From Anaerolineae bacterium (GTDB lineage Bacteria; Chloroflexota; Anaerolineae; Aggregatilineales; J027): a DNA stretch of 64,000 nt. Each line of letters begins with the position of its first letter. The first letter of the stretch is position 1. The DNA lies in assembly GCA_008933735.1 (NCBI GenBank), contig WBUL01000001.1, forward strand, positions 26,057-90,056. Reading direction: 5' to 3'. Both the position numbers and the translations under genes were made by a program. The notes below the pieces were generated by a model. That model was not told the origin of the DNA. It saw only the letters and a list, made by a program, of their open reading frames with translations, and did not search any database. This document shows positions 16,505 through 24,751 of the stretch, in pieces.

Positions 16505-17634
16505 GCAAACTTGCTCTGCCTAAGCTAACGCAGATCCAAAACACCGACGCCCTCAGACATCTGGTTTCTCAACTGCAAAACACCAAACTCATCGCTATCG
16601 ATGTCGAGTCCAATGGTCTGTTTGCCTATTATGAACGGGTGTGCCTGATACAGCTTTCTACCAGCAAGAATGATTACCTGCTGGATCCTCTCAAGATTAA
16701 GGATATGTCACCCCTGGGCGAACTCACCGCCAACCCCAATATTGAGTTTGTCTTCCATGCCGCAGAATTTGATATTGCCAGCCTGAAGCGGGACTTTGGC
16801 TTTGAGTTTGCCCTTATTTTTGACACCATGATGGCAGCACGCATTCTCGGTTATCAGAAATTCGGACTGGCACCCATGATTGACCAGTATTTTGGGGTCA
16901 AACTGGACAAAAAGTACCAGAAAGCCAACTGGGGCAAGCGGCCTCTCAGCGCAGAACAGAAACACTACGCCCAGTTGGACACCCACTTTTTGCCTTTGCT
17001 GCACGATATCCTTTACGAGGAGTTGAAGCAGAAAAACGCGCTGGCAGAAGCCTGCGAAATTTTTGATCAGCTTCGTAAAACACGCCCCACTGTGCATGAA
17101 TTTGAGCCAGAAGGCTATTGGTACCTCGCCGACGCGAATAAGCTTCGCCCGCGTCAGATGGCGTGCCTGCGTGAGCTGTATCACTGGCGCGAAAACATTG
17201 CCCGAAAGAGGGACATCCCGCGCTTTAAGGTTCTTTCAGACGGGGCATTGGTAAAACTGGCAAAAAACCGACCCACGTCTCTCAATGAATTAAAACAAAA
17301 ACGTCTGCTATCCAAAAAACTCGTTGAGCGTTACGGCAAAAGTGTCCTGGCGGCACTGGATGTGGGCGCCAAAGCGGAAATTCCCACCCGCCCCAAGAAC
17401 CACTCCTATAGCCGCCCAACGCGCCATAAGTATGAAAAACTTAAAAAATGGCGGAAAAATCGTGCAGACGAACGGGGGGTGGAAAGCGACATTATTGTGC
17501 CTGGTCAGGTACTCTGGGCAATCGCGCAGAAGGCGCCTAAAACACTGGACGAACTGGAAGCCGTAGGCGAACTTGGCCCCTGGCGAATAGCAGAATATGG
17601 TCAGGAAATCCTCACAGTCTTAAATGGAGAATAG
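16501..17634 (+). CDS. rnd: Ribonuclease D (DEDDy 3'-5' exoribonuclease with HRDC domain)
   Basis: 377 aa from the ATG at 16501, which overlaps the corA stop; an in-frame ATG at 16441 lies within corA and is rejected. RNase D trims 3' ends of tRNA and other small RNAs. DEDDy motifs: IDVESNGL (Exo I), FHAAEFDIASL (Exo II), HYAQLDTHFL (Exo III with Tyr and Asp). An HRDC-like helical domain is seen around residues 215-285 (RPRQMACLRELYHWREN). The C-terminal region (~320-375) looks like a second, weaker HRDC repeat after a basic linker. Confidence 0.92.
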   Translation: MSKLALPKLTQIQNTDALRHLVSQLQNTKLIAIDVESNGLFAYYERVCLIQLSTSKNDYLLDPLKIKDMSPLGELTANPNIEFVFHAAEFDIASLKRDFGFEFALIFDTMMAARILGYQKFGLAPMIDQYFGVKLDKKYQKANWGKRPLSAEQKHYAQLDTHFLPLLHDILYEELKQKNALAEACEIFDQLRKTRPTVHEFEPEGYWYLADANKLRPRQMACLRELYHWRENIARKRDIPRFKVLSDGALVKLAKNRPTSLNELKQKRLLSKKLVERYGKSVLAALDVGAKAEIPTRPKNHSYSRPTRHKYEKLKKWRKNRADERGVESDIIVPGQVLWAIAQKAPKTLDELEAVGELGPWRIAEYGQEILTVLNGE

Positions 17635-17919
17635 AAGCTGGCTTTGCTGCTTATTCTCAGCACCGCTTTTCCTGATTCAACGTGCAACAAACCCGACTGA
17701 CTAGCTGATACAAATTTCAGGTGTCGATGGCAGTCAGGGATAGTTTGTACTAACTATCACAAACAATCGTTTTCTGCCCCGCCTGTGGAAATGCGCGAAA
17801 ATAGGGGGCTTCGGTTAGGTAACTGACAGCGGCGCGATTCGCAGGAGCAATTGCTCTGAGGTGGGTGTAGTCACGGAAAACTAGGGCTATAATTGGACTG
17901 AAATGAGAAAGATGAGTTC
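17635..17919 (+). promoter_or_regulatory. 285-nt intergenic region with a promoter for the beta-CASP gene
   Basis: No gene was seen here. A perfect TATAAT lies at 17888-17893, 26 nt before the ATG, but no convincing -35 box was found. A 7-bp hairpin (GATAGTT/AACTATC, 17739-17758) lies about 100 nt after the RNase D stop without a strong T-run. Confidence 0.5.
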
Positions 17920-19326
17920 ATGCGAATCCAGTTTCACGGGGCAGCCCAGACCGTCACTGGCTCACAACATTTAATCACCGTTAATGACAAAAACATCTTA
18001 CTAGACTGCGGTCTGTACCAGGGTAAACGAGCCGAAGCGAGGGAGCGCAACCAGAGCTTTGCATTTGACCCCAAAAAAGTCGATGTACTGATTTTATCGC
18101 ACGCCCATATTGATCATTCTGGTAACATACCTTCACTGGTTAAACAAGGTTTTTCAGGGGAAATTATCTGTACTCATGCAACCCGCGACTTGTGCGCCAA
18201 CATGCTGCTGGACAGCGGGCATATTCAGGAAAAAGACGCCCTGTTTTTTAACGAAAAAATCCGCAAAGCGCACGAAGACCCTATCGAGCCCCTTTATACT
18301 CAGGAAGACGCAATTGAGGCCCTCAATTATTTTTATCCGATACCTTATCATAAGTCCCGCGAGATTTTGCCCGACGTTGAACTGACCTTTCTGGATGCCG
18401 GACATATGCTGGGCAGCACGATCGTCAGCTTACAAATTCAAGACAAGGACTCCAACCGCGAAATACGGCTGGTATTTAGCGGCGATATAGGCCGAAAGAA
18501 TTTGCCGATTATCCGCGACCCGCAGACAGTCGAACATGCCGACATCCTCATCATGGAGAGCACCTATGGTGACCGTTTGCATCCCCCCGCCCCCGAAACG
18601 GATAAAGAACTGGCGGAAATCGTAAACCGGACACATCAGCGCGGCGGCGCACTGGTGATTCCTTCGTTTGCCGTGGGGCGGACTCAGCAAATCGTCTACG
18701 TTTTTCAGCAGTTGGTTGCGGAAGGGCGTATTCCCAAACTGCCAATTTACGTAGATTCGCCTCTGGCGGTGAATGTAACAGAAGCTTTCCGCAGTCATCC
18801 GGAAGTGTACGACAAAGAGATTCAGGATTACATGTACACTTATCATGATGATGATCCGTTTGGCTTTGACCAACTTCACTATACCCGCAGCGTAGAAGAC
18901 AGTAAGCAGTTGAACACCAAGGAAGAGCCCTTTGTCGTCATCAGCGCCAGCGGGATGTGCGAGGCCGGGCGTATTTTGCATCACCTCCGTAACCGGGTTG
19001 GGGATCCGAGAAACACGGTTTTGATCGTCGGTTGGCAGGCGCCCGAAACCCTGGGGCGGCGTTTGGTGGATGGGCAAAAAACCGTCCGCATTTTTGGCGA
19101 AGAACACATAGTTCGGGCCGAAGTCATCCAGATGGGAAGTCTGTCCGGTCATGCGGATGCCGATGAACTGGTTGGTTGGGTACAGGCCATCGGGAAAAAA
19201 CCCCGTCAAACCTTTCTGGTGCATGGTGAACCTGATCCTGCCAACACGCTCAAAAAACGGCTGGAAGACGAAGTTGGACTGGAAGAAGTGTTCGTCCCTG
19301 AACTCTATCAAGCTGTCAGGCTATGA
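17920..19326 (+). CDS. Metallo-beta-lactamase/beta-CASP RNA-processing nuclease
   Basis: 468 aa. The MBL core has the metal motif SHAHIDHSG plus GHMLGST and FSGDIG. The beta-CASP insert carries MESTYGDR, IPSFAVGRTQQ, SASGMCEAGRI and the late histidines in LSGHADADEL and LVHGEP. This is the CPSF73/archaeal-type endo/exonuclease group, acting on RNA in the cytoplasm. Length is normal for the short bacterial form without KH domains. It overlaps the next small gene by ATGA. Confidence 0.92.
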   Translation: MRIQFHGAAQTVTGSQHLITVNDKNILLDCGLYQGKRAEARERNQSFAFDPKKVDVLILSHAHIDHSGNIPSLVKQGFSGEIICTHATRDLCANMLLDSGHIQEKDALFFNEKIRKAHEDPIEPLYTQEDAIEALNYFYPIPYHKSREILPDVELTFLDAGHMLGSTIVSLQIQDKDSNREIRLVFSGDIGRKNLPIIRDPQTVEHADILIMESTYGDRLHPPAPETDKELAEIVNRTHQRGGALVIPSFAVGRTQQIVYVFQQLVAEGRIPKLPIYVDSPLAVNVTEAFRSHPEVYDKEIQDYMYTYHDDDPFGFDQLHYTRSVEDSKQLNTKEEPFVVISASGMCEAGRILHHLRNRVGDPRNTVLIVGWQAPETLGRRLVDGQKTVRIFGEEHIVRAEVIQMGSLSGHADADELVGWVQAIGKKPRQTFLVHGEPDPANTLKKRLEDEVGLEEVFVPELYQAVRL

Positions 19327-19646
19327 GCATCTTTTTTAATGAATGGCGCAACTGTCTGAGGGAACATTACCGATACGTACTGCGTACCGAAGATTGGATC
19401 ACGGAAAAAACGCTGCGTGAGGTGCTGCTTGGTGTTGGTGGTTTTTCCGAAGATGAGCTTCAGGCTCTGTATGAAGAAATTTTTGGGTCAGTAGCACCCA
19501 CACAGGAAGAAATTCTACCTCCAGATGAGGTTGAGGTAGTGATTCCCCAAGAAGAATTCACTGTGGATGAGCCGCCCCTTGAGGAAGAACCACCTCCGCA
19601 AGAGGAAGATAAACCACCCTCATTTATCCAGGGGCGCCTCTTTTAG
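19323..19646 (+). CDS. Small acidic protein coupled to the beta-CASP nuclease, unknown function
   Basis: 107 aa. An N-terminal helical region (~1-55; FFNEWRNCLREHYRYVLRTEDW) precedes a Glu/Pro-rich tail (~56-107). No signal peptide or known family. Start overlaps the preceding stop (ATGA), suggesting coupled translation and perhaps a partner role. Its stop codon overlaps the stop of the convergent TSP3 gene within TTAG. Confidence 0.6.
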   Translation: MSIFFNEWRNCLREHYRYVLRTEDWITEKTLREVLLGVGGFSEDELQALYEEIFGSVAPTQEEILPPDEVEVVIPQEEFTVDEPPLEEEPPPQEEDKPPSFIQGRLF

Positions 19647-22522
19647 ACATCACAGGCGTTCCCGATTCCATCTCCATCGGCGTCCGCCTGATCCGGATTA
19701 GCCACGTTCGGGCAGTTATCTCCCGTATTCGGGAAGCCATCCCCATCCAGATCCGGGTCGCAGGCATTTCCCAGTCCATCTCCATCGGCGTCCGCCTGAT
19801 CCGGGTTATAATTATTGGGGCAGTTATCGCTGGCGTTTGGCCTTCCGTCTCCGTCTATATCATTCGGGTCAGGCGGCTCACAGGCATTGCCGATTCCGTC
19901 CCCATCCGTATCCAGTTGGTCAGGGTTAAAGACCGCCGAACAGTTATCACAGGCATTGCCGATTCCGTCTCCGTCCCCATCTGTCTGAGCCGGATTTGAT
20001 ACCCCTATACAATTATCGGATGCATCGGGCACACCATCCCCGTCGGTATCTGGAAAATCACACGCATCGCCAATCCCATCCCCATCACTGTCGGCTTGAC
20101 CAGGATTCGGGATGAGTGGGCAGTTATCGGCAGCATCAATAAACCCGTCGCCATCGCTGTCCACTGGATCGGGCGTATCACACGCATCGCCAATCCCATC
20201 TCCATCACTGTCAAGCTGACTGGGATTGGGCACATCCGGGCAGTTATCAAGGGCATTTTCAACTCCATCACCATCTGTATCCAGCACAGGGGCTTCACAT
20301 GCATCTCCGGTGCCATCGCCGTCAGTGTCAAGCTGTGCCGGATTGGAGTCATTCGGACAGTTATCACAGAGATTGCCTACCCCATCGCCATCGCTGTCCC
20401 CCTGGCCCGGATTCGCCACATTGATACAGTTATCCGCTGTATCTGGCACACCATCGTTATCTGCATCAGGTTCAGCAGGTGGCTCACAGGCATCCCCGAC
20501 GCCATTTCCATCGCTATCTGCCTGACTGGGATTCGGATCACTGACGCAGTTATCACACACATTGCCTACCCCATCGCCATCTGTATCTGTCTGACTGGGG
20601 TTAGGGTCATTCGGGCAGTTGTCGGTCGCATCCGGTTCACCATCGTTATCCGCGTCCGGCTGCTCACAGACATCCCCCACTCCATCATTGTCCGCATCTG
20701 CCTGATCCGGATTCGCATCCGCCGGACAGTTGTCCTCCCCATCCGGCCAGCCATCATCATCCGCATCATTCGGCTGGCAGACATCTCCAATCCCATCCCC
20801 ATTCACATCTGATTGGTCGGGGTTAGGGTCATTCGGGCAGTTGTCGGTCGTATCCGGTTCACCGTCGTTATCCGCGTCCGGCTGCTCACAGACATCCCCC
20901 ACTCCATCATTGTCCGCATCTGCCTGATCCGGATTCGCATCTGCCGGACAGTTGTCCTCCCCATCCGGCCAGCCATCATCGTCCGCATCATTCGGCTGGC
21001 AGACATCTCCAATCCCATCCCCATTCACATCTGATTGGTCGGGGTTAGCGTCATTCGGGCAGTTGTCAGTCGCATCCGGTTCACCGTCGTTATCCGCGTC
21101 CGGCTGCTCACAGACATCCCCCACTCCATCATTGTCCGCATCTGCCTGATCCGGATTCGCATCCGCCGGACAGTTGTCCTCCCCATCCGGCCAGCCATCA
21201 TCGTCCGCATCATTCGGCTGACAAGCATCCCCGATCCCGTCGCTGTTAGCATCAGACTGATCCGGATTGGGCACATCAGGGCAATTATCATCCGCGTTTG
21301 GAACCGTATCGCCGTCCGAATCTGTTGGCGTGGGCTCACACGCATCTCCGATCCCATCATTGTCCGCATCAGACTGATTTGGATTGGCAATCAGCGGACA
21401 GTTATCATCCGCATCTGGCCAGCCATCGTTATCCTGATCATTTGGCTGACAAGCATCCCCGATCCCGTCGCTGTTAGCATCAGACTGATCCGGATTGGGC
21501 ACATCAGGGCAATTATCATCCGCGTTTGGAACCGTATCGCCGTCCGAATCTGTTGGCGTGGGCTCACACGCATCTCCAATCCCATCATTGTCCGCATCAG
21601 ACTGATTTGGATTGGCGATCAGCGGACAGTTATCATCCGCGTTTGGAACCCCATCCCCATCCAAGTCCGTCGGGGTGGGCTCACACGCATCCCCGATCCC
21701 ATCATTGTCCGCATCAGACTGATTTGGATTGGCAATCAGCGGACAGTTATCATCCGCGTTTGGAACCCCATCCCCATCCAAGTCCGTCGGGGTGGGCTCA
21801 CACGCATCCCCGATCCCATCATTGTCCGCATCAGACTGATTTGGATTGGCGATCAGCGGACAGTTATCTGCTGCATCTGGCACACTATCACTATCCGCAT
21901 CCGGCGCAGAAGTCGCCGACGGGGTCAAAGTCAGGGTTGGCGTGGTCGTTGGCTCAGGTGTATTGGTAATAGACGGTGTAACCGAAGGAGACTCAGTAGG
22001 GGTCACGCTTGGGCCACGGGTTGGGGGAATAAACTGACCGGGTGTAGGCCTTAAACTATCCCCTTGAGCCGTCGGGGTGGAAGTACTGGTTGAGGTCGCA
22101 GAGGCAGTAAAAGTGGCGGTTGCGGTAGGCGTCTCAGTTTCCCGCACAACAACGGCGGTAGGCGTAATTTCGCTGTCATTCTGAATCACCTGCCAACCAA
22201 TCAACAATGCCAGCAGTGCGAAAAACAACCCCACGGGAATCGCCAGCGAGATGGCCCGCATAAAAAAGCGGTTGGTAGTCTCTTCAAGGGCTAGCAAGCC
22301 TCGCAGCGCCTCCGGATGGGTGGGATCAATCCGCAGCGCCTGCTTAAAGAAATACCGTGCCTGGGCAGGATTCGCCAGATACCCGCTTAATACCAGAGCT
22401 TCAATGTGCTCCGGGTAATAATTGAGAATCTCTGTCAGCAGGTCGCGGGCTGCCTGATTGCGCCCCGCCAGGGTGTGTTGATAAGCAATTTCAAATAAAC
22501 GCTCAGCTTCCTGGGGTGTCAT
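19643..22522 (-). CDS. TPR-membrane-thrombospondin type 3 repeat protein
   Basis: 959 aa. Residues 1-80 are two TPR-like helical repeats, cytoplasmic. A membrane helix spans ~88-112. A Thr/Pro/Ser linker (120-206) contains TPGQFIPPT. Residues 208-959 hold 18 thrombospondin type 3-like calcium-binding units of ~37-39 residues (D-x-D-x-DG-x-P-x-x-x-DNCP, then DxDGxGDAC), three with an extra half unit. These Ca2+-loaded rods stiffen surface proteins. Units 7-12 are built from a 74-residue two-unit block and units 2-3 are identical, showing recent internal duplication. Intracellular TPRs joined to an outside rod suggest anchoring of an inner complex to the surface. Confidence 0.9.
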   Translation of the reverse strand: MTPQEAERLFEIAYQHTLAGRNQAARDLLTEILNYYPEHIEALVLSGYLANPAQARYFFKQALRIDPTHPEALRGLLALEETTNRFFMRAISLAIPVGLFFALLALLIGWQVIQNDSEITPTAVVVRETETPTATATFTASATSTSTSTPTAQGDSLRPTPGQFIPPTRGPSVTPTESPSVTPSITNTPEPTTTPTLTLTPSATSAPDADSDSVPDAADNCPLIANPNQSDADNDGIGDACEPTPTDLDGDGVPNADDNCPLIANPNQSDADNDGIGDACEPTPTDLDGDGVPNADDNCPLIANPNQSDADNDGIGDACEPTPTDSDGDTVPNADDNCPDVPNPDQSDANSDGIGDACQPNDQDNDGWPDADDNCPLIANPNQSDADNDGIGDACEPTPTDSDGDTVPNADDNCPDVPNPDQSDANSDGIGDACQPNDADDDGWPDGEDNCPADANPDQADADNDGVGDVCEQPDADNDGEPDATDNCPNDANPDQSDVNGDGIGDVCQPNDADDDGWPDGEDNCPADANPDQADADNDGVGDVCEQPDADNDGEPDTTDNCPNDPNPDQSDVNGDGIGDVCQPNDADDDGWPDGEDNCPADANPDQADADNDGVGDVCEQPDADNDGEPDATDNCPNDPNPSQTDTDGDGVGNVCDNCVSDPNPSQADSDGNGVGDACEPPAEPDADNDGVPDTADNCINVANPGQGDSDGDGVGNLCDNCPNDSNPAQLDTDGDGTGDACEAPVLDTDGDGVENALDNCPDVPNPSQLDSDGDGIGDACDTPDPVDSDGDGFIDAADNCPLIPNPGQADSDGDGIGDACDFPDTDGDGVPDASDNCIGVSNPAQTDGDGDGIGNACDNCSAVFNPDQLDTDGDGIGNACEPPDPNDIDGDGRPNASDNCPNNYNPDQADADGDGLGNACDPDLDGDGFPNTGDNCPNVANPDQADADGDGIGNACDV
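20570..21211 (-). repeat. 222-bp higher-order tandem repeat in the TSP3 gene
   Basis: Two full near-identical 222-bp copies (21211-20990 and 20989-20768) and most of a third (from 20767) encode a two-unit TSP3 block. In-frame, so copy number can change without breaking the gene. Confidence 0.85.
21551..21784 (-). repeat. 117-bp tandem repeat in the TSP3 gene
   Basis: Two adjacent copies (21784-21668 and 21667-21551) encode identical 39-residue TSP3 units and are nearly identical at the DNA level. Confidence 0.8.
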
Positions 22523-22612
22523 GAGCCACTTTCCGCCATTACTACCACCCTTTTATCTTATCACAAAGCATTTTTTCGATCTTATTTTGTCATGTGATAG
22601 CACGGATAGCGG

Positions 22613-22642
22613 TTGACGCTTGTAAACCCCGCATGATACAAT
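22613..22642 (+). promoter_or_regulatory. Promoter of infC-rpmI-rplT
   Basis: TTGACG (22613-22618), 18-bp spacer, TACAAT (22637-22642). The leader to infC would be only about 25 nt, leaving no room for the long L20-type leader known from some Firmicutes. Confidence 0.7.
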
Positions 22643-22673
22643 GTGGCAAATTTAGCCCAAAAGGAACCAGACA

Positions 22674-23207
22674 ATCGCCGAGAACGAAATCAGGGTCAAC
22701 GAGCAAATACGGGTGCGCGAAGTTCGGCTCATCTCCGATACCAACGAAAATCTAGGGGTTGTGCCAATTAAACAGGCGTTAGCGATGGCGCAGGAACGCG
22801 AGCTCGACTTAGTAGAGGTCGCGCCGAACGCTGAACCTCCGGTATGCCGTATTATGGATTACGGCAAATACCTGTATCAGCAGAAGAAAAAAGAACGCGC
22901 CGCTAAAATGCAGCAAAAGCAAATTGAAGTCAAAGAAATTCGCTTGCGTCCCAAGACCGACTCGCACCATCTGGGTTTCAAGGTTCGTGATGCCCGTAAA
23001 TGGATTAACGACGGGATGAAAGTCCGTGTTCGTATCTGGTTTCGTGGACGTGAGGTCTCGTACCCTGAACTTGGGCAGGAGATTCTGACCGAAGTCGCCA
23101 AGCAGCTTAGTGATGTGGCGGTGGTGGAGCAGGAGGCCAGCATGGAAGGACGTTCGATGCTGATGGTTCTTGCGCCCTCGCCTGATAAAAATAAAAAGAA
23201 ATCCTAG
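22674..23207 (+). CDS. infC: Translation initiation factor IF-3, probable AUC start
   Basis: 177 aa. Binds the 30S subunit, checks the start codon and prevents early 50S joining. Typical IF-3 sequence: NEQIRVREVRLI, LGVVPIKQAL, LDLVEVAP, then the C-domain VKEIRLRPKTDSHHLGFKVRDA. The first canonical start (GTG at 22713) would cut off the conserved N-terminus; family homology continues upstream through IRVNEQIRV. No ATG, GTG or TTG exists there before the in-frame TAG at 22653. The codon ATC at 22674 has AAGGA (22660-22664) nine nt upstream. Non-standard starts (AUU, AUC, AUA) are a known feature of infC and let IF-3 repress its own synthesis. Confidence 0.93.
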   Translation: MAENEIRVNEQIRVREVRLISDTNENLGVVPIKQALAMAQERELDLVEVAPNAEPPVCRIMDYGKYLYQQKKKERAAKMQQKQIEVKEIRLRPKTDSHHLGFKVRDARKWINDGMKVRVRIWFRGREVSYPELGQEILTEVAKQLSDVAVVEQEASMEGRSMLMVLAPSPDKNKKKS

Positions 23208-23302
23208 CCACAAACCTATTTTCACTGCTAAACTTTCGACGCTATAAGGACTGAGAGCCGTACACGGGTGCGGCGTTGTTTTGTGTGAAATCGGAGTGCA
23301 AA

Positions 23303-23557
23303 ATGCCTCGTAAGAGTACAAAAACAGGGAAGTACAAGTTAAAGACCCACAAGGCCACTGCCAAGCGATTTAAAGTGACCGGAAGTGGACGTATTGTGCG
23401 TACACGAGGGGGCAAAAGCCATTTGCGCCGCCGTACCCCCAAGCGCACTAAGTTGAAATTCACCCGGATGCAAGAAGTGGAAGTATCCGCCGATGCCAAG
23501 CGGATCCGGCGTCTTGCTCCCTATCTCGGTAAATATAAAGCCAATCCCCCCCGTTAA
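23303..23557 (+). CDS. rpmI: Ribosomal protein bL35
   Basis: 84 aa from the ATG at 23303 (GGAG seven nt upstream); an ATG at 23276 would add nine unrelated residues. Core motif LKTHKATAKRFKVTGSGRI and the C-terminal ADAKRIRRLAPYL are typical. Somewhat longer than the usual ~65 aa because of extra residues at both ends (MPRKSTKTGKY; GKYKANPPR). Confidence 0.95.
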   Translation: MPRKSTKTGKYKLKTHKATAKRFKVTGSGRIVRTRGGKSHLRRRTPKRTKLKFTRMQEVEVSADAKRIRRLAPYLGKYKANPPR

Positions 23558-23566
23558 GGAGTTCAG

Positions 23567-23914
23567 ATGTCGCGTGTAAAAGGTGGTTTTGTTACCCGCC
23601 GTCGTCACAAGAAAATCTTGAAGATGACCAAAGGCCAGTGGGACACCAAGCATAAGTTGTTCCGCCGCGCCAATGAAGCCATGATGAAAAGCCTGTGGTA
23701 TGCATATCGTGACCGTCGCCAGCGCAAGCGTGAGATGCGGAAACTCTGGATTGCCCGCATCAATGCGGCGGCCCGCATGAATGGTATGAGCTACAGCACA
23801 TTGATTCATGGGCTCAAATCAAACAGCATTGAACTTGACCGCAAAGTGCTAGCGGATATTGCCGTGCGCGATGGTCAGACCTTCGCCAAAATCGTTGAAA
23901 CCGTCAAAGCATAA
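23567..23914 (+). CDS. rplT: Ribosomal protein bL20
   Basis: 115 aa, standard length. Binds 23S rRNA early in 50S assembly. Motifs: [49 protein letters not shown]. Nine nt after rpmI, in the usual infC-rpmI-rplT order. Confidence 0.97.
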   Translation: MSRVKGGFVTRRRHKKILKMTKGQWDTKHKLFRRANEAMMKSLWYAYRDRRQRKREMRKLWIARINAAARMNGMSYSTLIHGLKSNSIELDRKVLADIAVRDGQTFAKIVETVKA

Positions 23915-23930
23915 TGCGCGAAGTGCAAAC

Positions 23931-23950
23931 GGGGGGCATCGCCCCCCTGT
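23931..23950 (+). terminator. GC-rich hairpin after rplT
   Basis: GGGGGGC (23931-23937 region) pairs with GCCCCCC (to 23947) across a 3-nt loop, followed only by TGTTT. It likely limits read-through into the methyltransferase gene that starts 13 nt later. Confidence 0.6.
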
Positions 23951-23959
23951 TTGATCCTC

Positions 23960-24709
23960 ATGATTACCTCAACTCAAAATCCCAAACTGAAACTGGTTAA
24001 AGCCCTGCTTGCCCAGGGAAAGACCCGACACCGGGAAAAACGTATTGTTCTGGAAGGCAGGCGCCTGATTCTCGATGTGATGCAGCAGGGCATTCAGCCT
24101 GATTTCATCCTGCACAGGCCGGATATCGAAATTGGAATTGAAACTGCGCCGTTGATTCCCGTTGAGCCGCATTTATTTGACGAAATCAGCGATACCCAGA
24201 CGCCACAAGGCATGTTAGGGGTTTTCCCGATGCCGGATTTGCCAATACCGGAAGAGGCGACACTGCTGGTTGCGCTGGACGGCTTGCGTGACCCCGGCAA
24301 CCTCGGCACAATCATTCGTACAACAGCGGCGGCGGGTGTGGATGGATTGGTTCTGCTGCCTGGTACGGTCGATGCGTTTAATCCCAAAAGTATCAGAGCT
24401 GGCATGGGAGCCCATTATCGCATCCCCATCCAAACCATGACTTGGGATCGATTTTCACAAGGGTACAGCCAAGACTGGCATATCTGGCAGGCAGCAACAG
24501 ACGGTAGGGTCGCTTACCATCAAGCGGATTGGCGGCCTAAAACCCTGCTGATGATGGGCAGTGAGGCACATGGGCTTTCAGAAAAAGCCTCCCAGTATGC
24601 TGCAAATTCGGTTTATATCCCAATGGCTCACCGGGTTGAATCGCTCAACAGTTCCGTAGCAACGGCGATACTGGTGTTTGAAATTCAACGCCAGCGCGGG
24701 ATATACTAG
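23960..24709 (+). CDS. SPOUT (TrmH/SpoU family) RNA 2'-O-ribose methyltransferase
   Basis: 249 aa from the ATG at 23960; TTG at 23951 is an alternative. An N-terminal substrate-binding region (TSTQNPKLKLVKALL, KRIVLEGRRLI) precedes the knotted SPOUT domain with motif 1 (LRDPGNLGTIIRTTAAAG), motif 2 (MMGSEAHGLS) and motif 3 (VESLNSSVATAILVFE). Methylates a ribose in rRNA or tRNA using S-adenosylmethionine; the exact target is not readable. Confidence 0.92.
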   Translation: MITSTQNPKLKLVKALLAQGKTRHREKRIVLEGRRLILDVMQQGIQPDFILHRPDIEIGIETAPLIPVEPHLFDEISDTQTPQGMLGVFPMPDLPIPEEATLLVALDGLRDPGNLGTIIRTTAAAGVDGLVLLPGTVDAFNPKSIRAGMGAHYRIPIQTMTWDRFSQGYSQDWHIWQAATDGRVAYHQADWRPKTLLMMGSEAHGLSEKASQYAANSVYIPMAHRVESLNSSVATAILVFEIQRQRGIY

Positions 24710-24710
24710 C

Positions 24711-24737
24711 GCGGCGCAGATCAATGATCTGCGCCGC
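24711..24737 (+). repeat. Perfect inverted repeat between the methyltransferase and DUF711 genes
   Basis: GCGGCGCAGATCA and its reverse complement TGATCTGCGCCGC flank a single A. It begins 2 nt after the stop codon. No T-run follows. Possible terminator, mRNA-stability hairpin or dispersed palindrome. Confidence 0.6.
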
Positions 24738-24751
24738 TACGGATAAACGTT

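Noticed and set aside
17635..17919. tRNA or small RNA gene in the 285-nt gap
   Set aside because: No cloverleaf or other convincing structured RNA was seen; only a short hairpin and a -10 box.
19680..21900. CRISPR-like or satellite array
   Set aside because: The repeats of ~111, 117 and 222 bp keep one reading frame and encode TSP3 units; there are no uniform short repeats with unique spacers.
21035..22054. 339-aa plus-strand open frame in the TSP3 region
   Set aside because: It is an antisense reading of the Asp/Asn-rich repeats, giving an Ile/Arg repeat with no known features; the minus frame has the real domains.
22713..23207. infC starting at GTG 22713
   Set aside because: It removes conserved N-terminal residues (INEQIR-like) and lacks a ribosome site at the right distance; the ATC at 22674 fits better.
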